This document shows, in pieces, positions 55,361-64,000 of a stretch of 64,000 nucleotides of DNA. Under the pieces are notes generated by a model that saw nothing but the letters and a program-made list of their open reading frames with translations, did no database searches and had not been told where the DNA came from. This DNA is from Tolypocladium sp. Sup5 PDA-1. Taxonomy: Eukaryota; Ascomycota; Sordariomycetes; Hypocreales; Ophiocordycipitaceae. The first letter of the stretch is position 1; each line of letters starts with the position of its first letter. The translations under genes were made by a program, and so were the position numbers. The DNA lies in NCBI GenBank assembly GCA_000750105.3, contig JPHH03000025.1, positions 186,001 to 250,000 on the forward strand. Direction: 5' to 3'.

Positions 55361-56507
55361 ATGAAGAGCAAGCGCGCCCGCGAAGCCGCCACGACGGCCG
55401 AGGAGGACAAGCACGTCCCCGATGTGATCGAGGAGCAGCCCGCCAAGAAGCGCAAGAGAGACGGCGACGAAGAGTCTGACGAGGTGAAGCAGAAGAAGGC
55501 GAAGAAGGACAAGAAGGACAAGAAGGACAAGAAAGACAAGAACAAGAAGGAGAGCAGAAAAGAGAAGAAGGACAAGCGCAAAGACCTGCAGGACCTCCCC
55601 GAGGAGGACGCCGAGGAGGATGCCGTGATGGCTGAGGCTGAGCCGGCGCCTGTGGAGGCGAAGAAGGAGAAGAAGGAGAAGAAGGACAAGAAGGAGAAGA
55701 AGGAGAAAAAGAGCAAGAAGGACAAGGAGGTGAATGGCGAGAGCAAGGAGGCCGAGGGGGAGCAAGAGCCGAACAAGGACAAGAAGGATAAGAAAGACAA
55801 GAAGGACAAGAAGTCTAAGAAGGACAAGGCCGAAGCCTCTGCCGCCTCCGACGCACAACCGACCTCCGACGACGCCGCGCAAGAAGGAGACGCAGCAGAG
55901 GGCAAGGCGGACCGGCACATCGTCTTCGTCGGCAACCTGCCGTACACGGCCACGTCGGCGACCATCACGGCGCACTTTGCCTCGCTGGCGCCCGTCTCGG
56001 TGCGCTGCCTGACCAAGAAGGAGGACGCGAGCGTGTGCCGCGGCATCGCCTTCGTCGAGTTCGCCAACGTGTGGACGATGCGCACGTGGCTCGACGGTTC
56101 CACCACTCGCTGTTTGACGACGGGAAGTCGCCCGCGCGCAAGATTAACGTTGAGTTGACGTGAGCCCCCCCCCCCCCCCTTCCCCCCTTCTCTTCCCTTC
56201 CCTCCCCTTTCCGGCTCTCTCTCGAGCTTCGTTGTGTGACGTGGGCAGGTGGCGTGGGATGGAGCGTGTGCTGACGCTGCACCAGTGCCGGCGGCGGCGG
56301 CAAGACAAGCACCGCAGCGACAAGATCCGCGAGAAGAACAAGAAGCTCGACGAGAACCGCGCCAAGCGCATCGAAAAGGAAAAGACGGCCAAGGAGGAGG
56401 GCGGCGCCGCCGGTGGCAAGCAGCAGCCCGAGCAGAAGCCCGCGAGCATCAGCGAGAGCATACACCCCAGCCGGCTGGCTAGGAACCCGAACGTGCTGAG
56501 GCATTGA
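55361..56507 (+). CDS. NOP6-like nucleolar RNA-binding protein, with apparent frameshifts
   Basis: Exons 55361-56159 and 56286-56507 around a 126 bp intron that begins with a C15-type run. The N-terminal 180 aa are Lys/Asp/Glu repeats (KKDKKDKKDKK) with nuclear signals. One RRM follows: RHIVFVGNLPYTATSATITA, then VRCLTKKEDASVCRGIAFVE. At about 56094-56099 one missing base is needed to pass from MRTWLD to FHHSLFDDGKSPARKINVEL. After the splice, TAGGGGKTST needs another missing base near 56311 to reach RSDKIREKNKKLDENRAKRI. Both gaps fit loss of one C from a CC pair. Without them the RRM-bearing frame stops at 56156-56158. An alternative acceptor at 56248 avoids only the second shift. Nop6 relatives bind rRNA in 40S biogenesis. 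Confidence 0.8.
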
Positions 56508-57337
56508 GGTGGATGTTTCGGCGAGGAGGGGCTTTCGGGTGGTTGCCAAACAAAAAAGTGTGCAATTTCATATACGTTTCGGGTTGCGATGCCTAACCTG
56601 CGGGAACCAAATGAATTCTTCGGTCTATAATATAGAGAGATACCCCTTCGAGGAATCAATCTGACACAACTTTCGCCTTGGGACTGGGCTTGCAAGCTAT
56701 GATGTCTACAACGGGCATAGTGGTGGCTGAAGTAGACCACGCGATGAGTAGACGACTCCGTGGACAGATGTGCACATGTCAGGATTGGCAACTGGCGCGT
56801 GTCATGTATCAGAGTGCTATCTACAGATCATCAAAAACTTGGGATATCCTTTGAGACTAGGAAGAGAGAGAGAGAGACAGAGAAAAAGAGGGTGAGAGAT
56901 GCAAAAACCAAATCTGCCAGACTCCAATGAGTGGCAGGTCTTCTTCCAACGTCTAGGCTTCCTTTCCTGCGTGAGAGGCACAGAGAGCCGCCGCACCGCA
57001 CCATCAGAAGATTCCGCCGCCCCATCCGGCCGTCCAGCATAGGCACATTAAAAAGGCTCTTCGCAGAACAATGACAAGATGAATGTGGGAACCCAACTGG
57101 GGTTCCGGAGGACACAATTGCTCGGGCCGCCGTTGTTCAACCATTCGCTACATGGGTCTAGTTCCTGAAGCCAAACACCGATCGATAAAAAAACGGCTCT
57201 CTTCGTGATCGAATGCGCCTGGGAAAACACTGCCGGTCGCCTTGGCCAAGTTGGCAAAGCGTCGCATCCAGAAAAGGCCTGCTGGATATCGAGGGGCGTC
57301 GAATCGATGTCGAGGACCCTATTGCCGCGTCTGGGGC
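56508..57337. other. Intergenic between convergent genes, 830 bp
   Basis: 3' flanks of the NOP6-like gene and rac1. A (GA)n microsatellite with a few interruptions lies at about 56861-56895. No coding signal. Confidence 0.5.
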
Positions 57338-58262
57338 TTACAGGATCGAGCACTTGGACTTCTTCTGCTTCGAGGGTTGCGGGCGGGGATTCAGCACGGC
57401 GCTGCAGGGATATCTTGTTAGTGTAGTCCCGGTTAGAGCATGCGAAAGAAGGACGGTTTCACTCACCGGATGGCCTCGTCAAAGACGCTCTTCAGGTTGC
57501 GCTGGGTGAGCGCAGAGCACTCGAGGTACTTGTACGCCTTAATCTCCCTGGCGCACACCAAGGCCTGCTCGTAGGACACGGGCTCCATTCGCTTCTGTCG
57601 CAGGGACTCGAGCGTCGCGGTGTCTTCTCGCAGATCGAGCTTGGTGCCGACGAGGATGATGGGGATGTTGGGCGCGTGGTGGTCAATCTCGGGGTACCAC
57701 TGTAGAGGGCTGTTGTCAGCAGGTTGCCCGTGATCGAGGCAAAGACGTGCTGGCAACTCGTACCTTGGCCTTGACGTTGTCAAACGACGGCGGGCTGACG
57801 ATGGAGAAGCAGATGAGGAAGACGTCGGTCTGGGGGTATGACAGCGGCCGCAGTCGGTCGTAATCCTCCTGCCCCGCAGTGTCCCAGAGTCCCAGGCTGA
57901 TGGGCTTGCCATCGACCATTACGCTCGCCGAGTAGTTGTCGAAGCTGTATCCCCCGCAAGGTGCCAATGTCAGCCGAGACCCGCACCGGAGCCGCCGGAG
58001 GGGTAGACGAACACTGTCGGGATGTACTCGCCGGGGAAGGCGTTGGTGGTGTATGAAATGAGCAGGCATGTCTGTAGTCGGCGTCAGTCGCTGGAGGGAT
58101 GCTGCATCGCCGCTCGTAGCCGTCGCGTGAACTGACCTTGCCGACAGCACCGTCACCAGTCACGACGCACTATGGGGGGCGGTCAGCGAAATCAGGACCG
58201 CACAGGACGCGGGAGCAGGCGACGAGGCGTGCCTTCAAAGATTGGACACCGGGCTGAGCCAT
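57338..58262 (-). CDS. RAC1: Rac1 small GTPase (Rho family)
   Basis: Six exons: 58233-58262, 58137-58169, 58013-58071, 57764-57944, 57467-57699 and 57338-57401, exactly 199 aa. Exon 1 is MAQPGVQSLK; the first intron starts with GC instead of GT (58232-58231) and ends with AG. Exon 2 encodes CVVTGDGAVGK (P-loop), exon 3 TCLLISYTTNAFPGEYIP, then VFDNYSASVMVDGKPISLG, LWDTAGQEDYDRLRPLSYPQ (switch II), LVGTKLDLRED and ECSALTQRNLKSVFDEAIR. The C-terminus is polybasic with the CaaX box CSIL, predicting geranylgeranylation. Residues such as DNVKAKWYPEIDHHAPN and QALVCAREIKAYKYLECSA identify Rac rather than Cdc42. It controls actin polarity, hyphal growth and NADPH oxidase. Confidence 0.95.
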
Positions 58263-60977
58263 ATCTGCGGTGACGCTCCTCGGCGGCAGCGTGCTGCTTC
58301 CTGTCTCGGGTCAAGGCGGTGGGTGGGTGGAGTGGAGGGGAGCTGAGGAGGAGAGAGGAGGCGAGCGAGCTGGAGATGTGCGAGCGCGCGGTCGGCGAAG
58401 GTCGGTGACGGTAGGTGGAATTGAGGGATTCGCAGTTGATGTTGGCTTCTCGGAGATGCCAGCGGCGATGGCGAGGGGCGAGGAGTTGCTGGAGCTGGGA
58501 GTCGTGTGTGGGTTTCAAGGCTGCATTAAAGGTCAGAAACAGGTTGATACAAGCGGAACGGGGTTGAGCCGCAGGAGGTGCGCGACGTTGGGGGGAGCCC
58601 AAGGGTGACGGTACCCTGTCGGTTCTTGTACTATATCTACGCCTGGAGAGCGCTAGCGCCGCCTTTCTTGTGGCGGGTGGAGAATCACCGATGGATGGTG
58701 CTGACGATGATGATGCTTGTGCGCGCAGCAGCAGGCGCAACAAGCAACGACGGCGACGACGACAACCACCACGAGGAGACGATGCTCTTTCAGGTGCATG
58801 CATGCAGCGCGGCGCGGCGCAAAACGAACCGATGGAGGGGGCAAGCCGCCAAACAAAGCTCTGAGAGGGAGCTGGTGGTGGTGGTTTGCTTGCTGTTCGG
58901 GGGTGGTGGTGGCATGTCAGTGGTCAGACCGATGCCCTGTGGCGGGGTGCTTAACCAAAGAAGGGAGCAGCCTGAGGCTCGAGCCGGTGGCTGGAGGCTG
59001 GCACCTGGCGAAGGCGACAGCCCTTTTCACCACGAGATTGAACGGTGCTCTTTTCGGCCCTGATCATGGTATTCCAGAATGATGCCCGTTATCCGACGAC
59101 GCACTGACTCATGGCCTCTTCTCCTCGGCGCTGAGAAGCCCCTCGCCCTCATTGTGAGGTAGGCCTACGAGTAGCTCCCTGTTTCCAACGAACTGCCCGT
59201 CGCATGTGCTTGCTTCGACACACAAACCGAGGTAACGGATTTAGGCAAGAAACCAGCAAGCACAAGAACCCCATGGCCGTGTGCGCGTTTGCCGTCTTTG
59301 TTTGGCTCACGCGAGAGCAGGCAATCTCTATTCCTTTGTCGCCCACGCCGCCCCGTGACTGTTGCTATCAAAGAGCAGGTGTTTACATCCAATGCCTGTG
59401 CATGCACTCTCCAACAGCTCGGTCCCGCGCCAACCTTCAGAACCACGGCCCACCATCATCGCATCCAATGAGCGCCAACGAACCCGGCTGTCACATCCTC
59501 GCGACGGGAACAGAAAACAGGGGTGCCCGTCCGTTCCTAGTGATTGGCCGGCGCCCTGTGCCTTAACAAGCCAGCGGCAGCCAACGAAGCCAAAACTGTT
59601 AAAGCCCGGGGCCCTGTGTGGTTGGACTTGATGGCGCATCGCTCAGGTCGGCGGCAAGAGGCGAGCCACTTGACGCACCTCCTGCGACGACGTTTGCTTC
59701 ACTGCCTGCGTGAAACTAAACGCACTCGCTCGCCACCGTGTCGCCAATTCACGTGGTATTCGGATTGCAAAACGACTGTGAGTCACGCCATGGTTTGTCT
59801 CGTCGGGTCACTTCAAGCGCCCCCGAGTCGGCTCCTAGCCTCCTGTACCAAGCACGAAGTAGTAGCAATCGACAATCAAACAGAGCGACGTGCCGGTGCC
59901 AGCAGCAGATGGTTGTGTATTTTGACAAACGCGCATGCCTCTCGTCTGCACAGGCCACTGTTTTGAGTGAGACTTGGCAGTGAGACTGCAGCGCCATTGC
60001 TGTTACCAACTGCGAGCACACAGGCTTAGCTGCTCCATGGTGAGGTGAGTCGGAATAGTCGAACCAGCACCTCGAGTAAAGTCATCACTGCTGTGCAACC
60101 AACTAGAATCCAACGGAAATAAAGACGGAACAAACGATGAGTGGTTGGGAGCCGCACCTTGTAGGGCTGTCCACCCCATTCGGCATATCGTATCCATCAC
60201 GCGGCACTTGGACTGCGGAGGACACGGAGTATCTGTACGGACTACGGACGTATGTACGGATACTCTAGGCCCAAACACCGGGGCTCGTATCGACGAAGTA
60301 AGTTATGAACGCTTCAATTTGTTGCCCCGGCGAATGTCTCCCCGTGTCCGAATCGACTTTCCCTTCTGAGTGGGATTGGCGACCACGCCTTGTCAGGGGA
60401 CAGTTGCGAGCGACGGTTGAGCACCGAGGGGACTCTGGATTCGACGGGCCTGCTTTGCATCTACATGACGCACGCCGCCGACAACCTAGACTTCACTCCG
60501 TGGAAATCAAAATCGCGGTATATTAATAATTGAGATATGTTTGACTCGAATTCCCTTGCGGACTGGGCAACACCGGCTTGATAATCCAGCTCGAAAGACT
60601 ACCTCTCGTTGCGGAGTTGCCCCCCCTTTTATGGACGAGATTGCCCCGAAACTCCGCAGGGTGGGCCGATTGACCCGCGAGGCCGGTCCGGACACAACGC
60701 TGCGCAAACCCGTCCGCAGTTCAAAGCGGCAAAAGGCCCGGGTTTAGCATCAGAGATTCGGCAATCGTCTGGGGTTCTAGGCTTCTAGCCTCTTGCGGTG
60801 CAATGCATTCGCCCGGCCCGCAGGGGTCTCGCGCACGGCGATATTTGCCGATCCCAGCAGCCATGTGCCTGGCCTCGGCACGCGAACGCTAGATATATCT
60901 TTAAGAGCTGCCCTGGCACGGACTATTCCCAAGTCGAAATGCAGGTGCCAATTGCTAGCACACGACGACTCGCAGCC
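58263..60977. other. Long divergent intergenic stretch (2.7 kb)
   Basis: It lies between the rac1 start (58262, minus) and the oxidoreductase start (60978, plus). Frames here are short and of random composition. It has several GTG/TGG-rich runs (about 58875-58915) and CAGCAG/ACGACG runs near 58730-58770. I see no gene or RNA. Confidence 0.45.
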
Positions 60978-62358
60978 ATGGACAAGACGGGCCTCGAAAT
61001 CGCGACGCCGTTCACGCTCCCGTGCGGGCTCACGTTCCCAAACCGCCTCGTCAAGGCCGCCCTGGCGGAGGGCTGGGCCGACAAGGACAGGCTCCCGAGC
61101 GAGGAGCTCATCCGGACCTACGGCACCTGGGCGGACGGCGGCTGGGGCATGGTGTTGACGGGCAACGTCCAGGTCGACGTGACCTACCTCGGCACGCCAG
61201 AGGACAACGCCTTCAACGACCGCATCCCGCGCGACCAGCTCCTCGCCTCGTGGAAGCAGTGGGCGCAGGCGACCAACAAGCACGGCACGCCGACCCTCAT
61301 GCAGATCAACCACCCGGGCCGGCAGTCCATGATCGGGGCCGGCACCCGGGGCATCTTCGCAAAGTCCATCGCCCCGAGCCCCATCCCGCTGCAGCTCGGC
61401 GACGGCATCATCCCCTGGGCCCTCGGCGCGCTCGTCTTCGGCACGCCGCGGGAGATGACCGTGGCGGACATCCAGGACGTCGTCGCGCGCTTCGCCGAGA
61501 CGGCCAAGCTCGCGTCCGAGGCCGGCTTCGCGGGCGTGCAGATCCACGGCGCGCACGGCTACCTGCTCGCGCAGTTCCTCAGCGCGCGCAGCAACCAGCG
61601 CGCCGACGCGTACGGCGGCTCGCCGCGGAACCGCGCGCGGATCGTCGTCGAGGTCGTCCAGGCTGTGCGGGCGGCCGTCCCCAAGGGCTTCTGCGTGGGC
61701 ATCAAGCTCAACAGCGTCGACCACCAGAGCCCGCTGGAGCTGCAGGAGTGCATCGAGCAGCTGGAGGACATAACGGCTGCGGGCGTCGACTTGCTCGAGA
61801 TTAGCGGCGGGACATACGAGAACCCGACGGTAAGATCTGATGTTGCCCCTGTGCCGCTATGTGTGATCGCTAACACGGTGACGTTCCCAGATGATGCTCG
61901 ACGACGACGAGCCCACCAAGGGAGCCAGAACCATCGCCCGCGAAGCCTTCTTCCTAGACTTCGCCAAAGCCATCCGCGAAAAGTTCAGCCACGTGCCCCT
62001 CGTTGTCACTGGCGGCTTTCGGACCCGCCAGGGCATGGAGGCCGCCGTGCGCGAGGGCGCCTGCGACATGATCGGCATCGGGCGGCCCGCGGTCCTGAAC
62101 GCCTCGCTGCCCAAGAACACGGTCTTCAACGCCGAGATCAAGGACGGGGACGCAAAGGTCTATGCGAGGAGCGTTCCGATGCCGTGGATTGTGAAGAAGC
62201 TTGGGATGAGGGCCATTGCAGGCGGTGCAGAGACGGTAAGCTCCTGTTAAAGCCTCCAGCTGTCCACTGGTCAATGCTGGTAAAGAGAAATGCTGACAGT
62301 TGAAATGCAGACTTGGTACCAAAAGCAAATGCATAGAATGTTGAACAGCAACTTATAG
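60978..62358 (+). CDS. Old-yellow-enzyme-like NADH:flavin oxidoreductase
   Basis: Exons 60978-61829, 61891-62235 and 62311-62358, 414 aa. The last exon is only 48 bp (TWYQKQMHRMLNSNL). An in-frame ATG at 60939 would add 13 aa; MDKTGLEIATPFTLPCGLTF is the better start. FMN/OYE landmarks: FPNRLVKAALAEGWAD, LMQINHPGRQS, SEAGFAGVQIHGAHGYLLAQ, FLSARSNQRADAYGGSPRNR (the HxxH/HGAHGYL site), VGIKLNSVD, LLEISGGTYE and PLVVTGGFRTRQGMEAAV, MIGIGRPAVLN. It should reduce activated alkenes or carry a related NAD(P)H-FMN reaction; the physiological substrate is unknown. Neighbours give no pathway. Confidence 0.9.
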
Positions 62359-63465
62359 TATAGCGTTGGAATTGTCGGGGCATCCATTTCAAGAAACCAT
62401 TTTGTTGCTATCGTGCTAAGACCTCTTCTCAACCGCTCCTCCAAGGCTTCAACGGTCGTGAGAGTGTTGACTAGGTCAAGCCTGGATTGCTAGAGCGGGA
62501 AGAGTTGATAGAAACGTTGATGGCTGGCAGTCAATGAGGCCGTAATATAAACAGATTTCGTCATCCTACAGGCTTTGCTCTCGTTCGTGTGACGCCGTTA
62601 CAGCTGCCTCCAGAGGCTGCCGGCAGGCCACCGTGTGGGCTTGTGTCGAGGCAGAGTGACACTGGCCCGCTGTTGACTCCCTCACCAATGAAACATAGCA
62701 TACATAAAATTCCTTGATCGTCTCTCGGACAAGACACATAGTCATTCTTAGCTGCCAACCATTGGGGAGGCAAAACTGCAATGCATCTGTGCTTCGTTCG
62801 GCAGATTGGTCACATATTAGCCGCATCCTAGAACTACCTCCTGCAGCCACGACAGCTCCGCAGCACCAGAAGAATGTCCCATTGCAAACGCCAATTCAAA
62901 CTATGAGATGAGTATCTTGAAGCTATTTAGACGCCTCAAGGGACAAATGCCGACTTCCAAGTCGGGATTAGCTACACCACCCCAGTCCGTCGTACAAGCA
63001 CCGCCTGGGCTCGAGCCGCCAACGTTCCCATCGCAATTTGAGGGCGACGGGCCGACGGACAGGCGCATGAGCTTGGGTTCGGGCACACAATGCGCCACGA
63101 ATGTCAGAGATTAGGTGCCGAGCGAACAACGTCGGCCGGCTGTGTCGCGTGGTAGGTTGCCCGCACGCCTCGTTGCGGCGTCGCATCACACAGAAGGGCG
63201 GCTTAAAGTTCACTGACTGAGCCGAGGCTGTTGTAATCCTCAGCGGAAATCGGTGGAGATTCGGCCGCCATGCTCGAGTGGGAATACACTCTCAACTGCA
63301 GAGAGACTAGGGGCGCAACCCTCATGAAGTCGAGGCTGATAACTCGGGCGTATCGGTCTGCTTCGACGATTGCCACTGGCATTGAAGGGGTTCCAGGAAG
63401 TGAATGTGAAACACAAACGCAATCGAAAGATGACGATCCTTCCTCGCCCGACTTCACGACAAGTC
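62359..63465. other. Intergenic between convergent genes, 1.1 kb
   Basis: 3' flanks of the oxidoreductase and the edge gene. Several short ORFs on both strands, none with a recognisable pattern. Confidence 0.45.
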
Positions 63466-64000
63466 CTATCGTGCTGTCTCGGTGTTGCTGAGCATGTCCC
63501 ACGTAGCCGGCTTTAAGGGGTCATAAACGATGTCCGTATCCTTTCCGTCAAATCTGTGAGCCGACTTCTTGCGGCGCACATACCACATGGCCGTGCGACG
63601 GACAGTGTCCCAGTCGGGGACGTTTGAGACCAGGGCATGGCCGCCTTGCAGAACGCTCTTGAATGCATCCTCCATCCAGAGCACACAGTTCCAGTCCGGG
63701 TCCTCGGTGCGAAGCGGAACTTCCCTGAAGATCTGCTCAAGGCGCCCGTGATCATGGATCTTGCCAACGGCTACGCGGACAAGCAGCATAGCGGCCCGGT
63801 CAGAGTCGTTGACGTACGTCCATTCGGGCTTGATCTGTGGAGGGTTGCCGCTGACGACGAGCTTCTCCTTTGCATGGTACATAATGTGCCTGCTTCCCGA
63901 CTTTGGGTGCGTCTTGGGGCCAGCCAGAAACGCCCAATGGTACCTGTGTGCCAGCGTGGTCAGAAAGGTGTTGGTCCTGGACTCGTGGGGAAGAAATTGA
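63466..64000 (-). CDS. Partial conserved fungal protein with HW...NC-x2-W pattern (5' end outside window)
   Basis: The frame is open from the right edge to a stop at 63466 (about 178 codons). The first visible part reads QFLPHESRTNTFLTTLA then HRYHWAFLAGPKTHPKSGSR, HIMYHAKEKLVVSG, AAMLLVRVAVGKIHDHGRLE, VPLRTEDPDWNCVLWMEDAF, and ends WYVRRKKSAHRFDGKDTDIV, PATWDML. I recognise it as a common fungal family (I believe annotated DUF6914), function unknown. His-Trp, Tyr-His, then Asn-Cys-x2-Trp occur in the same order as in the 149 aa protein at 15459-15908. No signal peptide can be judged because the start is missing. Confidence 0.7.
   Translation of the reverse strand, partial: QFLPHESRTNTFLTTLAHRYHWAFLAGPKTHPKSGSRHIMYHAKEKLVVSGNPPQIKPEWTYVNDSDRAAMLLVRVAVGKIHDHGRLEQIFREVPLRTEDPDWNCVLWMEDAFKSVLQGGHALVSNVPDWDTVRRTAMWYVRRKKSAHRFDGKDTDIVYDPLKPATWDMLSNTETAR

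Noticed and set aside
55144..56106. Leu/Phe/Ser-rich minus-strand frames that look like membrane proteins
   Set aside because: They are the reverse complement of the Lys/Asp codon repeats of the NOP6-like gene (AAG reads as CTT).
59204..59966. Short plus-strand frames between rac1 and the oxidoreductase
   Set aside because: Overlapping frames on both strands with random composition and no splice continuity.

Overview
The window is nuclear DNA from a filamentous ascomycete, most likely a Sordariomycete and plausibly Hypocreales. Genes carry short GT-AG introns (about 50-170 bp), coding DNA is GC-rich at third positions, and the gene families are typically fungal: Zn2Cys6 regulator, cry-DASH with an RGG tail, LysM/GH18 killer-toxin-like chitinase, CFEM-like GPI protein, DUF7136-type secreted protein. 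I rebuilt exon structures by hand from splice signals and reading-frame continuity. Nearly every multi-exon model closes exactly in frame.

Layout. 1-1.8 kb: 5' part of a Vms1/ANKZF1 ribosome-quality-control gene, running off the left edge. 2.3-8.6 kb: a GH2 beta-galactosidase and an MFS sugar (probably lactose) permease, divergent around a 1.2 kb shared promoter; the permease carries a repeat both in intron 2 and after its stop. 9.3-13.8 kb: an F-box-like protein and a Zn2Cys6 regulator, divergent. 14-17.2 kb: an acyl-protein-thioesterase-like hydrolase lacking its serine nucleophile, a small HW...C protein and a small Asn/Gly-rich protein. 17.6-25 kb: cry-DASH, a GPI-anchored cupredoxin, and two long gene-poor stretches. 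25.5-27.3 kb: mitochondrial 2-methylcitrate dehydratase.

27.6-46.1 kb is an accessory, carbohydrate-active block: secreted GH79 beta-glucuronidase divergent from secreted GH20 hexosaminidase; two decayed genes (a DOC/Fic-family fragment and an unrecognised gene) whose internal stops are all TAG; an acidic hypothetical protein; a broken small cysteine-rich gene; a DUF7136-like GPI protein; and a LysM protein with two tandem LamG-like domains divergent from a very large LysM-CBM18-GH18 chitinase. GH20, GH18 and LysM together suggest degradation and masking of chitin or other GlcNAc polymers.

46.7-64 kb returns to housekeeping genes: LSB1-like SH3 protein, Cms1, a CFEM-like Ser/Thr-rich GPI protein, a cytosolic glutamyl-tRNA synthetase copy with a frameshift and a nonsense codon, a NOP6-like nucleolar protein with apparent frameshifts, Rac1 (with a GC-AG intron), an OYE-like flavin oxidoreductase and a partial hypothetical gene at the right edge. 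Three of the carbohydrate loci (GH2/permease, GH79/GH20, LysM/GH18) are divergent pairs around 0.8-1.3 kb promoters. No tRNA, rRNA, CRISPR or intact transposon was seen.
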